A stretch of 64,000 nt of DNA from Rhizophagus irregularis (GCF_026210795.1 NC_089454.1:1302001-1366000), one strand, 5' to 3'. Shown: positions 11,131-22,450, numbered from the stretch's first letter. The notes: generated by a model from the sequence alone, not told the origin. A program made the numbers and translations.

Positions 11131-13277
11131 ATTTTATTTTATTTTTATTTTTATTTTTAAAATAAAGACTAGTACTGGGGTCCTACGATACATAGGAACA
11201 GGAGTCTACAAAGTAAAACCATAGTTCCAAATTAATGAAAAAACCCAACCTCTCGAACGAATTGAAGGGTCACCTAGCCTCGCTCCACAAGAAACGCAGG
11301 CTTAGCCGCAACTCAAGCTACGAACCAAATAGAACAAAAAAAGACACTCAAACACTAATTTAGCGAGAGTTCCCAGTCAAAGATAAAAAAAAAAAGAATT
11401 TTGCCTATTCTGAATAAAATCTATTATTCTTATAACTACTAAATTATTAAGAAAAAAAAGTAAGAATCGCCGGCAGTCAACCGACAGAAATAACTATACT
11501 AATTTCCGCAGTAAGGATAAAATTTCTGCTAAAACCACTGTGTTATCCTTATTACCTCCTTTGTCCATAGACTTCTTATTGGACTTTGACTTCTGGGATT
11601 TGGGATCCTTCAACGGGTTTTTAGTAGAGTTGGCTTGCTTCTTAGCACTAGTTGAGAATTTCTGGTCCTTCTTCTTAAGGTTAACGTTACCAGACTGTTG
11701 CGTGGATTTTCCAGGCTTCTTTTCTGTTTTATTCATTTTGCAGAGATATCAGTCACTTCAGATGGCGTGGCAAATAATTACCCTTCTGTAATTAATTTTG
11801 AAGAATTGCCAGATCGTATTCATAAGCTTAAAAATAATCTCTTGGAAATCATTGATGGTACAGCTTTCTGGCCATAAGGACTAAACTTTGATCGAACTGG
11901 CATTAGCCAATAATTGTTTGATTTCCTTGTCAGGAACATTCTTAGCCTTTTGTTTAGTTGGTGCTTTCTTCAAGGTAGGTAAGGAGTGTTGACACCATCG
12001 CAACTCCTAGTGATTCTCCAGGCAAACTTGAGGAGTTCCTAAGGCTTTGAGTGTAGCCTCCCAATTCTCGAAATATTTTACGAGCTTCCTCTTACCTTTA
12101 CTTGTTTGTATAATTTTAAACGCGCTAGCACTGCACGTCGTTAAAAACGGTTGTGGTTTACGGTCAGCCCACAAGGTAGCCATCGTCATGTCAACCGGAA
12201 TATCGTGAATGACAGCTTGGAACTTTTCGCATTGTTTTCTTTCTCGTAAAGTCCAACTTGCAGGGAACCATCTCACTGGTATACCTCCCAGTCAATCGTC
12301 CAGAACTTGTTAAATTGGGGAAAGGTAAATGAGTTTAAAACTATTTTGACTCTAAGAGTCTGATATTTGTGTTGCCATTTTAATGACAACTTAATAGTTT
12401 TGCCCCATAACGTTAATTCTCCTAAGATTTCTTCAACGTTCCAGGTATACGGAATGTTGTATATAATAATATCTCTGACTTGCTCTCGCTCGTCATCGCT
12501 TTCTTTGTATCCTGTCAGTATATGTGTAACCCCAGGTGCGGTAGTTTTTGCCCCTAAGAAAAGGGTATTTTGTTTGTCCGGGGTTTGTGCTTCAGGATTT
12601 GCCATAAATGATTGGTGTATAACTTGTTTATCTTTTGCAACATGGCGCGTTTTGTTTATCTTTCTTCTGGGAAGTTTCGGGTGTCACAGTTTGATCAACA
12701 GGAGTCATTTCCACATCAGGCAGTATTGGGGGTGTAACATGTACTGGTTTTGGTGTAGTTTTCAGAGTTGATAAAAATGTAGATCCAAATTCGTCATCAG
12801 CGGAGGGACATTCCGACTCTGAATCACCCATATCACCAAATCTAGTATAGGCGCAGGTAGCAAAATTATTCCACGACCTGGACGAAGCGTAAAGGGCTAT
12901 AGAAAATAATAGTGAAAGGGTGGTTGGTTGTATATTCATCGCCGCCGCCTGTTGCGCAAAGTTGTTTGGGTTGGCAGACTCGCCAAACATATATTAAAAG
13001 CTGTGCTTTATCCATAGGTCGCTGTGGGTTTTTATCAAACAAAGTTTTGAGGAAACCGTTCTCAACAAACTGTCCAAGCTGAAATGTTGTATAAGATAAG
13101 AACGTTTCCCCTTCTGCTGAAATGAACTCTAAAAAGTCATCAACAGACATATTCTCAACTGAGTTTCCCATGTTAGCCATTTTTAATTATGTAAAAAATT
13201 TTAAATAAAGTGAAAAAATTTATAAAAAAAGTTTTGCAGAAATTTTTGTAAAAATGAAAAGGAGAAAGAGTTTTTTT
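11131..13277 (-). mobile_element. ORF1-only non-LTR-like retroposon, copy 2 with TSD
   Basis: Minus-strand copy with a perfect 13-bp target duplication AGGTCATGAATTT (11118-11130 and 13278-13290) and a TAAAA-type tail at 11131-11165. The 5' leader is followed by an ORF from Met at 13180. Blocks: FLSYTTFQLGQFVENGFLK; NIQPTTLSLLFSIALYASS (12628-12990); the RRM-like part VRDIIIYNIPYTWNVEEIL (12273-12605); GGIPVRWFPASWTLRERK region (12007-12276); and a Lys-rich end KKPGKSTQQSGNVNLKKKD ... VVLAEILSLLRKLV (11494-11736). Several frameshifts break it. No endonuclease or reverse transcriptase lies between the ORF1 stop and the tail, only about 330 nt of 3' UTR. Confidence 0.8.
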
Positions 13278-13448
13278 AGGTCATGAATTTGATGACCTGA
13301 CCTGAATATTTCAGGTCAACCCATCAGGTCACCTGATCTGTCGGGTCAGGTTTCGGAGCTCTAATTATAACAATATATTTGCAAATAGCGACATATTTGA
13401 AGGAGCGTCTTGTAAATTTATGCTGATGAGGCAAAAGTTTATTTATAA

Positions 13449-13491
13449 ATAATAGTCTAATGCGGCACTACGTGCCGCATTAGACTATTAT
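13449..13491. repeat. Perfect 20-bp-arm hairpin
   Basis: Arms ATAATAGTCTAATGCGGCAC and its exact reverse complement are separated by TAC. The GC-rich tip stands out in an AT-rich context. It lies 85 bp outside the composite hAT element. Confidence 0.85.
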
Positions 13492-13590
13492 ATAGTTTAA
13501 ATCATCCAACAATAATTCATGCAATTTTTAATGAGAATAACTGAATATTTATTATTTATTAAGCAAACAAAAAAATTTAAAAGAAAGAAA

Positions 13591-13613
13591 TATATATATA
13601 TATATATATATAC
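13591..13613. repeat. (TA)n microsatellite
   Basis: About 11 TA dinucleotides in a row. Confidence 0.9.
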
Positions 13614-13739
13614 TGTATAACTGAAAAACAAATCCCTACATGAATTTACAAATTAAAAATATTTAAAAAAACTAAAAGAAAACCCCACTAAACATCAAAA
13701 CAGAAAATTATTCAATGATGAATTTAATCTTGTGTCTTC

Positions 13740-14213
13740 CTAACTTTTCACAAACTGCAAGTTCACATTAAGGTTATCCACCAACCGAAAGTTATTTGCA
13801 GTCCAGCTTAGGTCTAGCTTCGTGACATATACAGCAATTAATTTATTTGCTTTATAATTTTTACCTATATCTGTGTTCAGCCAGTTGTTATATAATTCAA
13901 TAAACGTATTGGACACGAATACTTCCCCAATCGACATAATTCCTAGCCTAGAGTCATTGTTCATACTTCTTTAGAAGATACCCCATTCTGCATAAATAAA
14001 ATCGGATTTATTTAATGGCATATTTTTGTTGAATCTACAACAATTGCAATGATAAAATTGTTGTTTTTCTTTTTTGAAATGTAGGGTGTTTTCATACAAA
14101 TTCAGATTCCCTTTAATGTATCCGCCAAATCCGGATAATAATCCGGATTTGAAAATTTTACAGATAATATGTAAGTTCCGGATCAACCTGACCATCAAAT
14201 TTAAAAAAATCAA
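13740..14213 (-). pseudogene. Unknown coding remnant
   Basis: Two adjoining minus-strand frames (14213-13971 and 13964-13740) separated by one stop give a plausible protein with HCNCCRFNKNMPLNKSDFIY and then SIGEVFVSNTFIELYNNWLN. I do not recognise the family. The Cys-rich stretch could be a metal site. It lies just beyond the left edge of the hAT transposase, and CCGGAT-rich sequence at 14120-14190 probably belongs to that hAT's terminal region. Confidence 0.3.
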
Positions 14214-14378
14214 AATTTATTATTTTTATTAATTTATATTTCGCAAAAATAAATTATTTTAAATATTATAATTAATTTTCATTTAATAATTTTAAAAATT
14301 ATACTTTTTAAAATTTTATTGAAGCAACTTTATTGAAAAAACTTTACTGAAAAAATTTTATTTAAGAAACTGAAACCC

Positions 14379-16747
14379 TTAATCTATCTCAATATGACTC
14401 ATTTCATCATTCCATTCTGATGCAAAAGCATGCATTGTATTAAGATTTCTTTTTAAAAAAAGCATTTTAGCTGCCAAATTTGTATCTAAACTGGTCCTTT
14501 TAGTATTAATAAGATTTCCAGCATCTGAAAATAACCGTTCACTTGACACTGACGTTGCTGGTACTGCAAGATACTTTTGGGCAATTCTGGCAAGTTTTGG
14601 AAACATTTGTAATCGTAATTTCCACCAATATAAAGGATTTTCAAATAATTGGTGTATTTGGATATGATTTATCCCCTCTTTTATTTTTCATTTGCCACCG
14701 TTGACGATACTCTTTATGTGAACGCATAGAAGATTCTGCATTAAGTGGAGTTGATGGATTGTTTAATGGTTCGGATGTTGATGTTTTTACTCCACCCAAT
14801 TCACTGCGGAGTTTTTGGACAATTCGTTGTTTCTCATCATCATCTAGAAAATCTAAGTTTTTATAACGAGGATCTAATAAAGCTGCCATTAAGCCAAGAT
14901 CATTTGGAATATCCCAGTAATATATCAATGCATTATAAATATTTTGTTTTATTTTTTCCAAAATACCTACTGTATTTAATGGATTTTTAATTGAAATCTT
15001 CTTCTTTGTAATATTACTTATAACTTCATCGTCATCAAAGTCAGTCTGTTGTATTTCTAGGGCTTCCGATCCAAATATGGTATCCTCATTCAAAAAATCA
15101 TCATTATTTGACGGTACTTCAGTAGCTAAATCAAAAATCATTTCTTTAATTATTGGAATAACTCGGCTTAAGGTAATATATGAATTTCCAGAAAATTCAT
15201 GAGTTGCTTCTTCAAATGGCATTAGCAAATCAACAAGTTGGTCCAGCAACTCCCATTCATCATCCGTAAGTAACAATCTCTTCAATCTATTTCCATCTTT
15301 TTTGATTTCACAATCTGTTGATGTGGATAAATCGGCCTGAAGTTGAGTAATAGCATCCTTTAAAAAAAATAAACAATCTTACGCATAGTACGATGAATTC
15401 CAACGTGTGGATACATCTTGAATACAACGCAAAATATCTGTATAGTCAAGTTTTCTCTGCACCTGCTCTAATCTTTCCACTTGTTTTTGATATTGAAAAA
15501 AATTAATTAGTCTCCTTGTGCGTGCTACCAAAATTTCTGCTAGAGCTAATCCCTTTCCAATTGCCAACTGGAGAGTGTGTGCCGTACAAGGAAGATGTCA
15601 GATATTTTCACATCCATTTTTCTGATTCAATAAAGGAAATTTGCTACCATATTAGATCCATTATCCGTTGTGATTGAAGTCACTTGATTTCCAAGATTCC
15701 ATGCTTCAATACACTTATGAAGTTCATTGGCAATAATGTTACTAGTATGTGGAAAAGGACATATTTATTTTCTAGCATTGTATCTTTGATTTCAAATTTT
15801 GACGTAATCCAAGTTGCAGTAACTCCTAAATATCCATGCTTGGCTCTACTGGACCAGAGATCAATTGTAAGAGAAACATTTTCAGCAGTTTCGGTAAGGA
15901 GATTCTGCAAATTTTCCCGATTAAACTTATAACTCTTAACAACCATTGTTCTAATTTTTTTTTCTCCTGGACTAATAAAGGAAGGATCGAATTCTGCCAT
16001 TTTTTCTTTATAGGCTTCATTAGTAACTGCAGAAAAAGGTTGATTTGTAAGTAACATCCATTTAAGGGTTGCTTCTTCACGTCTTTTTTGAATATGTTTA
16101 GGATGAGGTTTATGATTTCGTGCAAAATCAGTAATTTTAGAGTTGCGTGGCTAAAAATTAACAATATGACAGTATTTAAAAAAAAATTTAATGAATACAT
16201 AACGGTCAACAGCTGTATTTACCTTTTTTGAAATATCTGCATCATCAGATGATACAATATTATGTTTGTCTCTAAGATGCACGATAAGATTGCCTGTTAA
16301 ACTTCCACTCTTTCTGCACTTATATTTTTGGCCACATTTTATACCACTTCCGTCTAAATATTGCAAATTCGAATGTCTTCACCTTTATCATTAACCTCCT
16401 TTTCAAAATATTCCTGAGTAAATGATGGTTTTTTACGCTTATATTTACTATTAATCTCAGGAAGCTCAGCTCCTTTGCCTAGATAAAAAACAATTACATC
16501 AATAAAATAAATAATAATTTATTGCAATTTATAATTTTAAAATTTAAACTTCAGTACCTTTTTCTTTGTTTCCTGAAGATATTGTGGAAAAGGAAAGGGT
16601 TCTTTGAACGACAGGTAGTTTTCTAGTAACTACTGGTTCATGCAAAATTTCTGAACTTCCAGGTGCTTCGATTTGCTGTTCCAAGATAACATCTGGTATT
16701 TCAAAGTTAAAATCTTCGTCAGGATAAAAATCTGAACTATCTGCCAT
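14379..16747 (-). pseudogene. hAT transposase with BED zinc finger (decayed)
   Basis: Start chosen at MADSSDFYPDEDF (16747). The first exon ends in GTACTG near 16553 and resumes after an AG near 16480. A BED-like zinc finger follows (CGQKYKCRKSGSLTGNLIVHLRDKH). Next comes an intron at about 16225-16151. The catalytic region contains TAENVSLTIDLWSSRAKHGYLG, then SITTDNGSNMVANF, then DVSTRWNSSYY. The insertion domain is at 14641-15285 (ALLDPRYKNLDFL). The C-terminal dimerisation block at 14379-14606 is diagnostic: [20 protein letters not shown]. Frameshifts near 16362, 15745, 15590 and 14650 and an internal stop inactivate it. Order and length (~750 aa) are normal for the family. Confidence 0.85.
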
Positions 16748-17100
16748 AGTAAAGGTTTTAAAATTCAGAAAAAAAAATAGCAAAAGTCCCGTAAGGGGCT
16801 AAAGGAATGAAATAGGAATGGTTTGAGGGCAAAAGGAACATGATAAAAATAAGTATAAGGCAGTGTGAAAATAGTCCAAAATGAGAAAAATGAATTGCGA
16901 AAAAAAAATAAATTTAATGCTAAGATTGAAAGACTGACATAATTTTAAAATTTTTAATTTTATATTATTACAATCCGGATTATAATCTGGATGATCTGCA
17001 ATCCTTAATCTGATAAATTTATGGATCCATCCGTCAGAAATCATCGGATAAGGATATCCGATTTTTATTCAAATGAGCGGATCAATCCGAATTTACCAAA

Positions 17101-17118
17101 TTACGGATCGAACCCCTA
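17101..17118 (-). repeat. 5' terminal inverted repeat of the hAT element
   Basis: Inverted, this reads TAGGGGTTCGATCCGTAA, a good hAT end. The same TTCGATCCG core occurs in the 719-bp hAT MITE at 38893-39611 (TAGTGCTTCGATCCG). The matching left end near 14.1 kb could not be found, so that side looks eroded or deleted. Confidence 0.55.
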
Positions 17119-19765
17119 GCGTAGACAAGACCAGTTTCGAGAACTAGAAACCAATAAGGAAAGGAATGAACCGATTAATGAGTATGAATATGAAGGTGAC
17201 ATTTCTCCAGAAGACAATATGGATTTGGACGATGATTCTGTTAAACAATTTGCTGCGCTCAAAAATGATTCAGAATTTGCATATCCCGACACAAATGTTA
17301 ATATTGCGGATTCTTGGATATTAACATGGATATTCAAATATCAAGCAAGATTTTGCTTGCCAGATGTTGCACTAGATTCTTTAATAAAGTTTTTTCATCA
17401 AGTATTAATGGATGCTAATCAGACGAGATTCAAAGATTTCCCAAGTTATTACGAATCAACAACCAATTATGACTTACGCAGTATGTCCGAGCTGTAATAC
17501 ATTATATAATATAGCTGATGTTGTTGCGGATGAAGGATTTAAATGTACGCATATAGAATTTCCAATGAAACTGAAGGAAAAATTTTGCAGAATGGAATTA
17601 ACTGTGCAGGTAATGGAAATAAAAGATGCCCCAAATTGTTATTTCCATTGCCGAATTTGAAAATACAGATAAACAGTTTGTACCAGAGACCAGAATTCAA
17701 GCAACAACTGCAAAAATGGACCAATTTGGATGTAAATAATGGTATGTTAGCAGATATTTATGACGGTAAAATCTGGAAAACTTTTCCAGACACTTCAGAC
17801 GTCCCATTTTTTACACCGGAGACTGCAGATTCCAACTTGGGAATTATGATTAATCTCAATTGGTTTCAGCCTTTCGAGTGCTGTGGGGCTATTTATGGTG
17901 TTATTTGTAACCTACAGCGTGAAATTAGATTTAAAAAAGAAAATATGTTGACACTTGGTCTACTACCAGGACCAAGCGAGGTTAAGTTACACAAAATTAA
18001 CCATTATCTTGCTCTGATTGTTGATGATTTATTAGAGTTCTGGGATGGGATTGAGATTTCCGCCGCTGAAAAAAATATCCGATTGGCATTAATATGCTGT
18101 TCGAATGACATTCCTGCGGCGAGGAAGCTCTGCGGTCACATATCAGCATCAGTGAGCTGCTATAGGTGTTATAAAACTGCAAATTCAAATGGAAATAGAA
18201 ATAAGTCAAATTTTGGTGGCTTTGATGATATGGTTGACTGGTTTGTAGAAAGAGATTTGGATGAACATTGATGGAATGCTGAGCTTTAGAGACTGTGTAA
18301 ATCTGAGGAGGAAAGAAAACGTCATGTGAGTTCAACCCATGTTAGATGGTCCGAACTGCTTCGATTGCCGTATTTTAATCCGATAAGGTACCTTGTCGTA
18401 GATCCAATGCACTGTTTGTTCCTCAGAATAGCCCATTGGATAATTAAAAAATTATGGATCGATGGCAACAAGATCACGAAACAAGATCTAGAAAAATGGA
18501 AAAGCGAGCAAAATACATACAAATATCCATGGATTTGGGGCATATTCCAAATAAAATCGCAACTGGAGAAGGATTTTCTGGATTTACAGCTGACCAATTG
18601 AAAACGTTTGTTTTAATTTATGCTATCCCGTTGATGTGGGATTTGCTTGCTGAACCAGATCGACAAATTTTGGGGAATTTCGTTAGAGCTTGTTCTCTGC
18701 TAGTTTATTGAATTATTGACTGTGACATATTGAACGAAGCTCACAAACATTTGCTCAAAGTTGCAACGTTAATTGAAGAAAATTATGGTTCAGAAAGAAT
18801 AACCCCAAACCTCCATTTGTGTCTTCATATTGCCGATTGTTGTCAGGATTATGATCCATTATATTCTTTCTGGTGTTTTTCCTTTGAAAGAATGAACGGT
18901 ATCCTCGGTAGGTATTTTGTGAACTGTTTAATCGTTTAAGCTTGCTAATAATTTATTAAATAATATATCAATAGGCTCTTTTCCCAATAGTAATCATCAA
19001 ATTGAACCCGAACTTTTACGAATTATAATGCGGAATTGGAGACTTGATAACTTTGTATCCGTTCAATCAAATAATGTTAAGCTTGTTGAAGCTTTAACTT
19101 CCGGAAGTTGGCAGCTTATGATAATTTTAATTACACTGAGCTGTATCAATTTAGAAAGGTATTCTTCCAAGAAGTTGATGAAACGATTGTTAGTAGCGAA
19201 CCATTTCCTGGAGAAATGCTTACACCATGTAAAAATCGGGTTGCCTTGCCTGATGATATTTATCAAATCCTAACCGAATATTATAATATTGCTTATGACT
19301 TGCAATTTGTAACAATTGCTGAGACAACATCAACCAGTTCAAGAGATGCAATAGTTGTGAAGTGTTTGGATCAGCATTGGCATCCCGATACCTGAAAAAT
19401 GCGAATTTTTTGGTGAAATTTATCCAAAACAATGAAACGACTGACTTATTTCCAGGTCAGGTACAGTATTATTTTGAACATACTGTGAGAGTTTCGGGTG
19501 AACTTAAACACATTGATTAATATTTGTTAAATGGTATAAACCGGCGCCAAACCAGAAAACCTGATTTTATACAAGTATTGATGGTGATGAAAAAAGCTCA
19601 AATATTGAACTTTGGCGAAATGAATTTTATGAGATGGAGCGAGATTGTTTAATTCCAATTCATTACCTATATAGTCGCTTTGTATCTGGTGAATTTGTAA
19701 TTGGCAAAAAGAATCCTATCACATATAATGCTGTAATCCCAATAGATAGGCAGTTTCATTTGTGA
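17119..19765 (+). pseudogene. Tnp2-like (CACTA/EnSpm) transposase, copy A, decayed
   Basis: Follows the same protein as the copy at 24.5 kb. In order: WILTWIFKYQARFCLPDVALDS; CPSCNTLYNIADV; YQRPEFKQQL; SDIYDGKIW-type block; NLGIMINLNWFQPF; MLTLGLLPGPSEVKLHKINH; LALICCSNDIPAARKLCGH; CYRCYKTA; HVRWSELLRLPYFNPIRYLV with VDPMHCLFL; FTADQLKTFVLIY; NLHLCLHIADCCQDYDPLYS and FERMNGILG, then an intron (GTAGGT at about 18908). These are Transposase_21 and DUF4218-type features. Stops at 18270 (TGA) and 18709 (TGA) and frameshifts near 17460 and 18500 kill it. The first ~170 codons are missing; the gene begins abruptly at the hAT boundary, so the hAT insertion or a deletion removed them. Confidence 0.8.
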
Positions 19766-19935
19766 GAATTTTTACTGGTATAATAGAATTCTATTGTTTG
19801 GTGAAAATATAAATTTTAAATATGCAGATTTACTTTAACATTTAATGGAAGTGTACGATGTATTATATTTTTATTTTGAGTAATTAATTAGTTACACGAC
19901 TATTTCAATTCAAGTAACTAAAATGATAGTTAAAT

Positions 19936-20143
19936 AACCCTTCAACTGTTGTTAATATACAAAAAAGATCAGAATATCAAGACTCGGGCCGGTCCAAAGG
20001 ACTCACGGCATCCAAGTCAACCGGTCCAGAGAACTCACGATCATGGTCAAATATTCTGGAAAGTAATGCATACAGCAGGTACTGAACTCAGAAATATAAT
20101 CCAGGTATTACATTCCCTAACCAATACGCCACTGCAGCATTAA
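19936..20143 (+). other. Short open frame of unknown origin
   Basis: A 64-codon frame (RAGPKDSRHPSQPVQRTHDH, then HTAGTELRNIIQVLHSLTNT) with higher G+C than the flanks. It contains no known motif. It could be a fragment of another repeat. Downstream sequence to about 20.5 kb shows nothing. Confidence 0.25.
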
Positions 20144-20514
20144 AGTTACAATAAAAAAGTTCCAATATAATTTATTTGATTGTTTTTCTTATAAGGTAAT
20201 CATGCATGAGTAATTAGTCTGTAAGCAGCAATAAAAATTGTGCCGATTATAAAAAAACTCATGATAAATAAGTTCATCAGCTTTCTGCCAGTCATCTTTT
20301 ATGATTGAAAATTTTTTTGAAAGTGGATTGTAATTGTCAGTTTCTTTTTTACGGTTATTGATTTTTTTTTATATAAACTGATTCCGCTTTAATATAATAA
20401 TAAACATTCTTAACAATTATCTTATATTCATACCAGTTTTTTCTTATAGTTATTGGTCTTTCATACGAATATGAACCAATTCTTATATCGTCAGATGAGG
20501 ATATAACAATTAAA

Positions 20515-20910
20515 ATGGAAAAAAGCGACACCGCTGTAACTAGCGGTATTAGTGAAAAAAGTGAAGAAAGCGCTGTAACCAGCGCCACTAATGAAAAAGA
20601 AGATGAAAGCGCTGGCGCTGTAACCAGCGCCACTAATGAAAAAGAAGATGAAAGCGCTGTAACCAGCGCTACTAATGAAAAATACAGGGTACTAAAAAGG
20701 CCACCAAAAAAAAATACTAACGATGGTGACAAAAATTCCAGAAAAGCCATCAGTGATAAAGCAAAGGAAAAAGCCCCAGTCCAATCAAGTTCAGACGATT
20801 CAAGTGATTCGGACAGCTCCTATAGCTCAAATAGTTCAAATACTCCCTTTTATTTGACGAAGAGTGATATGCCAAAAGATTTAAGAGAAGCAAGCCTTAA
20901 GGGTAAATAA
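20515..20910 (+). CDS. Low-complexity hypothetical protein with tandem repeats
   Basis: 131 codons from Met at 20515. Residues ~5-60 contain near-perfect copies of a unit around AVTSATNEKEDES (about 39-45 nt each). A basic stretch follows (LKRPPKKNTNDGDKNSRK), then a Ser/Asp tract (SSSDDSSDSDSSYSSNSSN), and then FYLTKSDMPKDLREASLKG. A donor-like GTAAATAAG at 20904 and an acceptor TATATAG near 20968 precede another coding-looking piece (KEVIWKYDALPERRRIDLGQ), but the phase does not join cleanly. That suggests either a decayed second exon or a wrong splice choice. The piece is then cut by a repeat at 21.04 kb. No family recognised; probably an AMF-specific, possibly element-borne gene. Confidence 0.45.
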   Translation: MEKSDTAVTSGISEKSEESAVTSATNEKEDESAGAVTSATNEKEDESAVTSATNEKYRVLKRPPKKNTNDGDKNSRKAISDKAKEKAPVQSSSDDSSDSDSSYSSNSSNTPFYLTKSDMPKDLREASLKGK

Positions 20911-21035
20911 GGATATCCCAAATTAATTTTATATATATTTATTAACTGATATTGTTGATTTTATATAGAAGGAAGTTATTTGGAAATATGATGCGTTACC
21001 AGAAAGGAGAAGGATTGATTTGGGTCAAACATTCA

Positions 21036-21290
21036 CTAACACAGGTCAAAAAATGATCTATCTCACACATATCGGGTACCTATATATCGGTGACTAATTA
21101 GGTACATATCGGGCATTTTTACATATTAACAACATATCGGGTACCCGATTTGTCACATAATGCGCAAATTTCAAATATGGTTAAAAAAATGTAAATTACC
21201 AAGTGTCCGATATCCAAACTATTAGTCACCAATCCGTTATCTAATATATATCGGTCACCGATATTTGTACGATCTTTAAAAAAATTTGTG
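21036..21290. repeat. MITE-like repeat rich in ATATCGGGTACC motifs
   Basis: Starts with ACACAGGTCAAAA and holds several copies of ATATCGGGTACC and TCGGTGACTAAT in both orientations. The same terminal motif, inverted, closes the motif-rich regions at 34.8-35.13 kb and 37.3-37.62 kb. It interrupts the coding-like piece downstream of 20968. Confidence 0.4.
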
Positions 21291-21786
21291 TGTTTATTTA
21301 ATATTATCGTAGTGCGGCCAGAGAATACCTAAACTTCAAACCCGTTATCAAAAGCATATACAAATTATTCAAATTACCGCGATTTTCTGAAATCCACTTA
21401 TTGTAATTAAATTTCTCATGGCAAAAAAATAAATACATTCCCCTTTTTTTCTTTGTAAACTATTACACTGAATTTGCAAAATGGCGTATAAGGTGTATTG
21501 TACTATTACCATATTAGGAATCTTTCCATATAGCCAGGATACCTGAAAAAAAATAAATTTTAAGGAGATATTTTTTTTACCCAAATCGTAATAAAATTGT
21601 AATACAAACTAATTCCATATAAATGACGGATTTTATTTTTCCAACATCTTTAGTTTGATCATTACTGATAAGGGTGATTATTGGTATCTTTGATTCTAGC
21701 GATCACTTCTGATGGAAGTTTGATAACCGGAGGCGATCGATTCAGTCATATTGAATTTGGATCCTATCTTTCAATTTAATTAATCT

Positions 21787-22050
21787 TTAAAGAAATACGT
21801 AAGCCAAAATGCCTGCGCTGATCCCTGTCCTTTTGGAGTTTATAGGGTGATGATGAAGATTGGCTATTGCCCAAGTATACTCTTTATTGATTAATTTCTT
21901 TGAGAGACGTTTTCGTCGATGTGCTTTGTACGATAACAATGTTGCCTCTATAATTCCGGGCTGGATTAGAGGAAAAAGTCCTGATTGCACCTCACCCATT
22001 TTGTCGTCAGGCACAGTCTGAAACTTCCGTTTGTAAACTTTTATTTCCAT
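21787..22050 (-). CDS. Short basic hypothetical protein
   Basis: 87 codons. It begins MEIKVYKRKFQTVPDDKMGE, continues with SYKAHRRKRLSKKLINKEYT and ends in a hydrophobic tail. There are no known motifs. It is followed (in gene direction) by AT-rich sequence and preceded by a TTAGGG-containing stem. It may be a repeat-derived frame; kept because the composition looks protein-like and no overlapping gene explains it. Confidence 0.25.
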   Translation of the reverse strand: MEIKVYKRKFQTVPDDKMGEVQSGLFPLIQPGIIEATLLSYKAHRRKRLSKKLINKEYTWAIANLHHHPINSKRTGISAGILAYVFL

Positions 22051-22365
22051 ACCAACTGCGTGGGTTTAGGGTATATTTTATTCCCTAACCCTTAGACCTA
22101 CTTGTTAGGTTAGGTAGGTTGCATTGCACTCTGTAGCCTACCTTTTTAATGAGTTTTATGGCCACGTTTGCTCATTTAAAAATGAATTAAACAGGTTGCC
22201 ATATCATTAAACACATCGCAGCCATTTGGTGATGAAGCTATAATTGTCTAATAAGGGTTCGCCCTGTCTGGCAATTTATGGTGGATTCAAATGGATCAAA
22301 TTACAAACAATAATAATTTAGTCAAATGAGAATTCCAGGAAGGAACGAGGATGCTTTGTTTAATT

Positions 22366-22450
22366 GAAAATATTTTTTTTATTTTATTTTATTTTTTATA
22401 TTTTTATTTTTATTTTATTTTATTTTTTTATTTTTTATTTTTCTATTTGA
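22366..22450. repeat. (TTTTA)n-type low-complexity tract
   Basis: An 85-bp T-rich run of TTTTA and TTTA units. It resembles the 3' tails of the minus-strand retroposons at 11131 and 39946, but no retroposon body was recognised to its right. Confidence 0.6.

Larger units (their letters stand above)
9877..13363. mobile_element. Composite hAT-type non-autonomous element
   Basis: The ends are inverted repeats TAGAGCTCTGAAC (9877-9889) and, inverted, TAGAGCTCCGAAA (13351-13363). They are flanked by a perfect 8-bp direct repeat ATTATAAC (9869-9876 and 13364-13371). An 8-bp duplication with TAGAG ends is the hAT signature. There is no transposase inside. The subterminal regions (9890-10030, 11040-11120, 13290-13350) are made of GGGTCAGGTCGGGT-like motifs. 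The centre is a 0.95-kb array of palindromes. A retroposon (11131-13277) inserted later into the right arm. Without it, the element would be about 1.33 kb. Confidence 0.8.

Noticed and set aside
17543-18271. Treating the 242-codon frame as a free-standing gene
   Set aside because: It is the middle part of the decayed Tnp2 copy A, with homologous sequence continuing on both sides in other frames.
22060-22110. TTAGGG / CCCTAA motifs suggesting telomere sequence
   Set aside because: Only one copy on each side of a small stem-loop; no tandem telomeric array, and the surroundings are ordinary.
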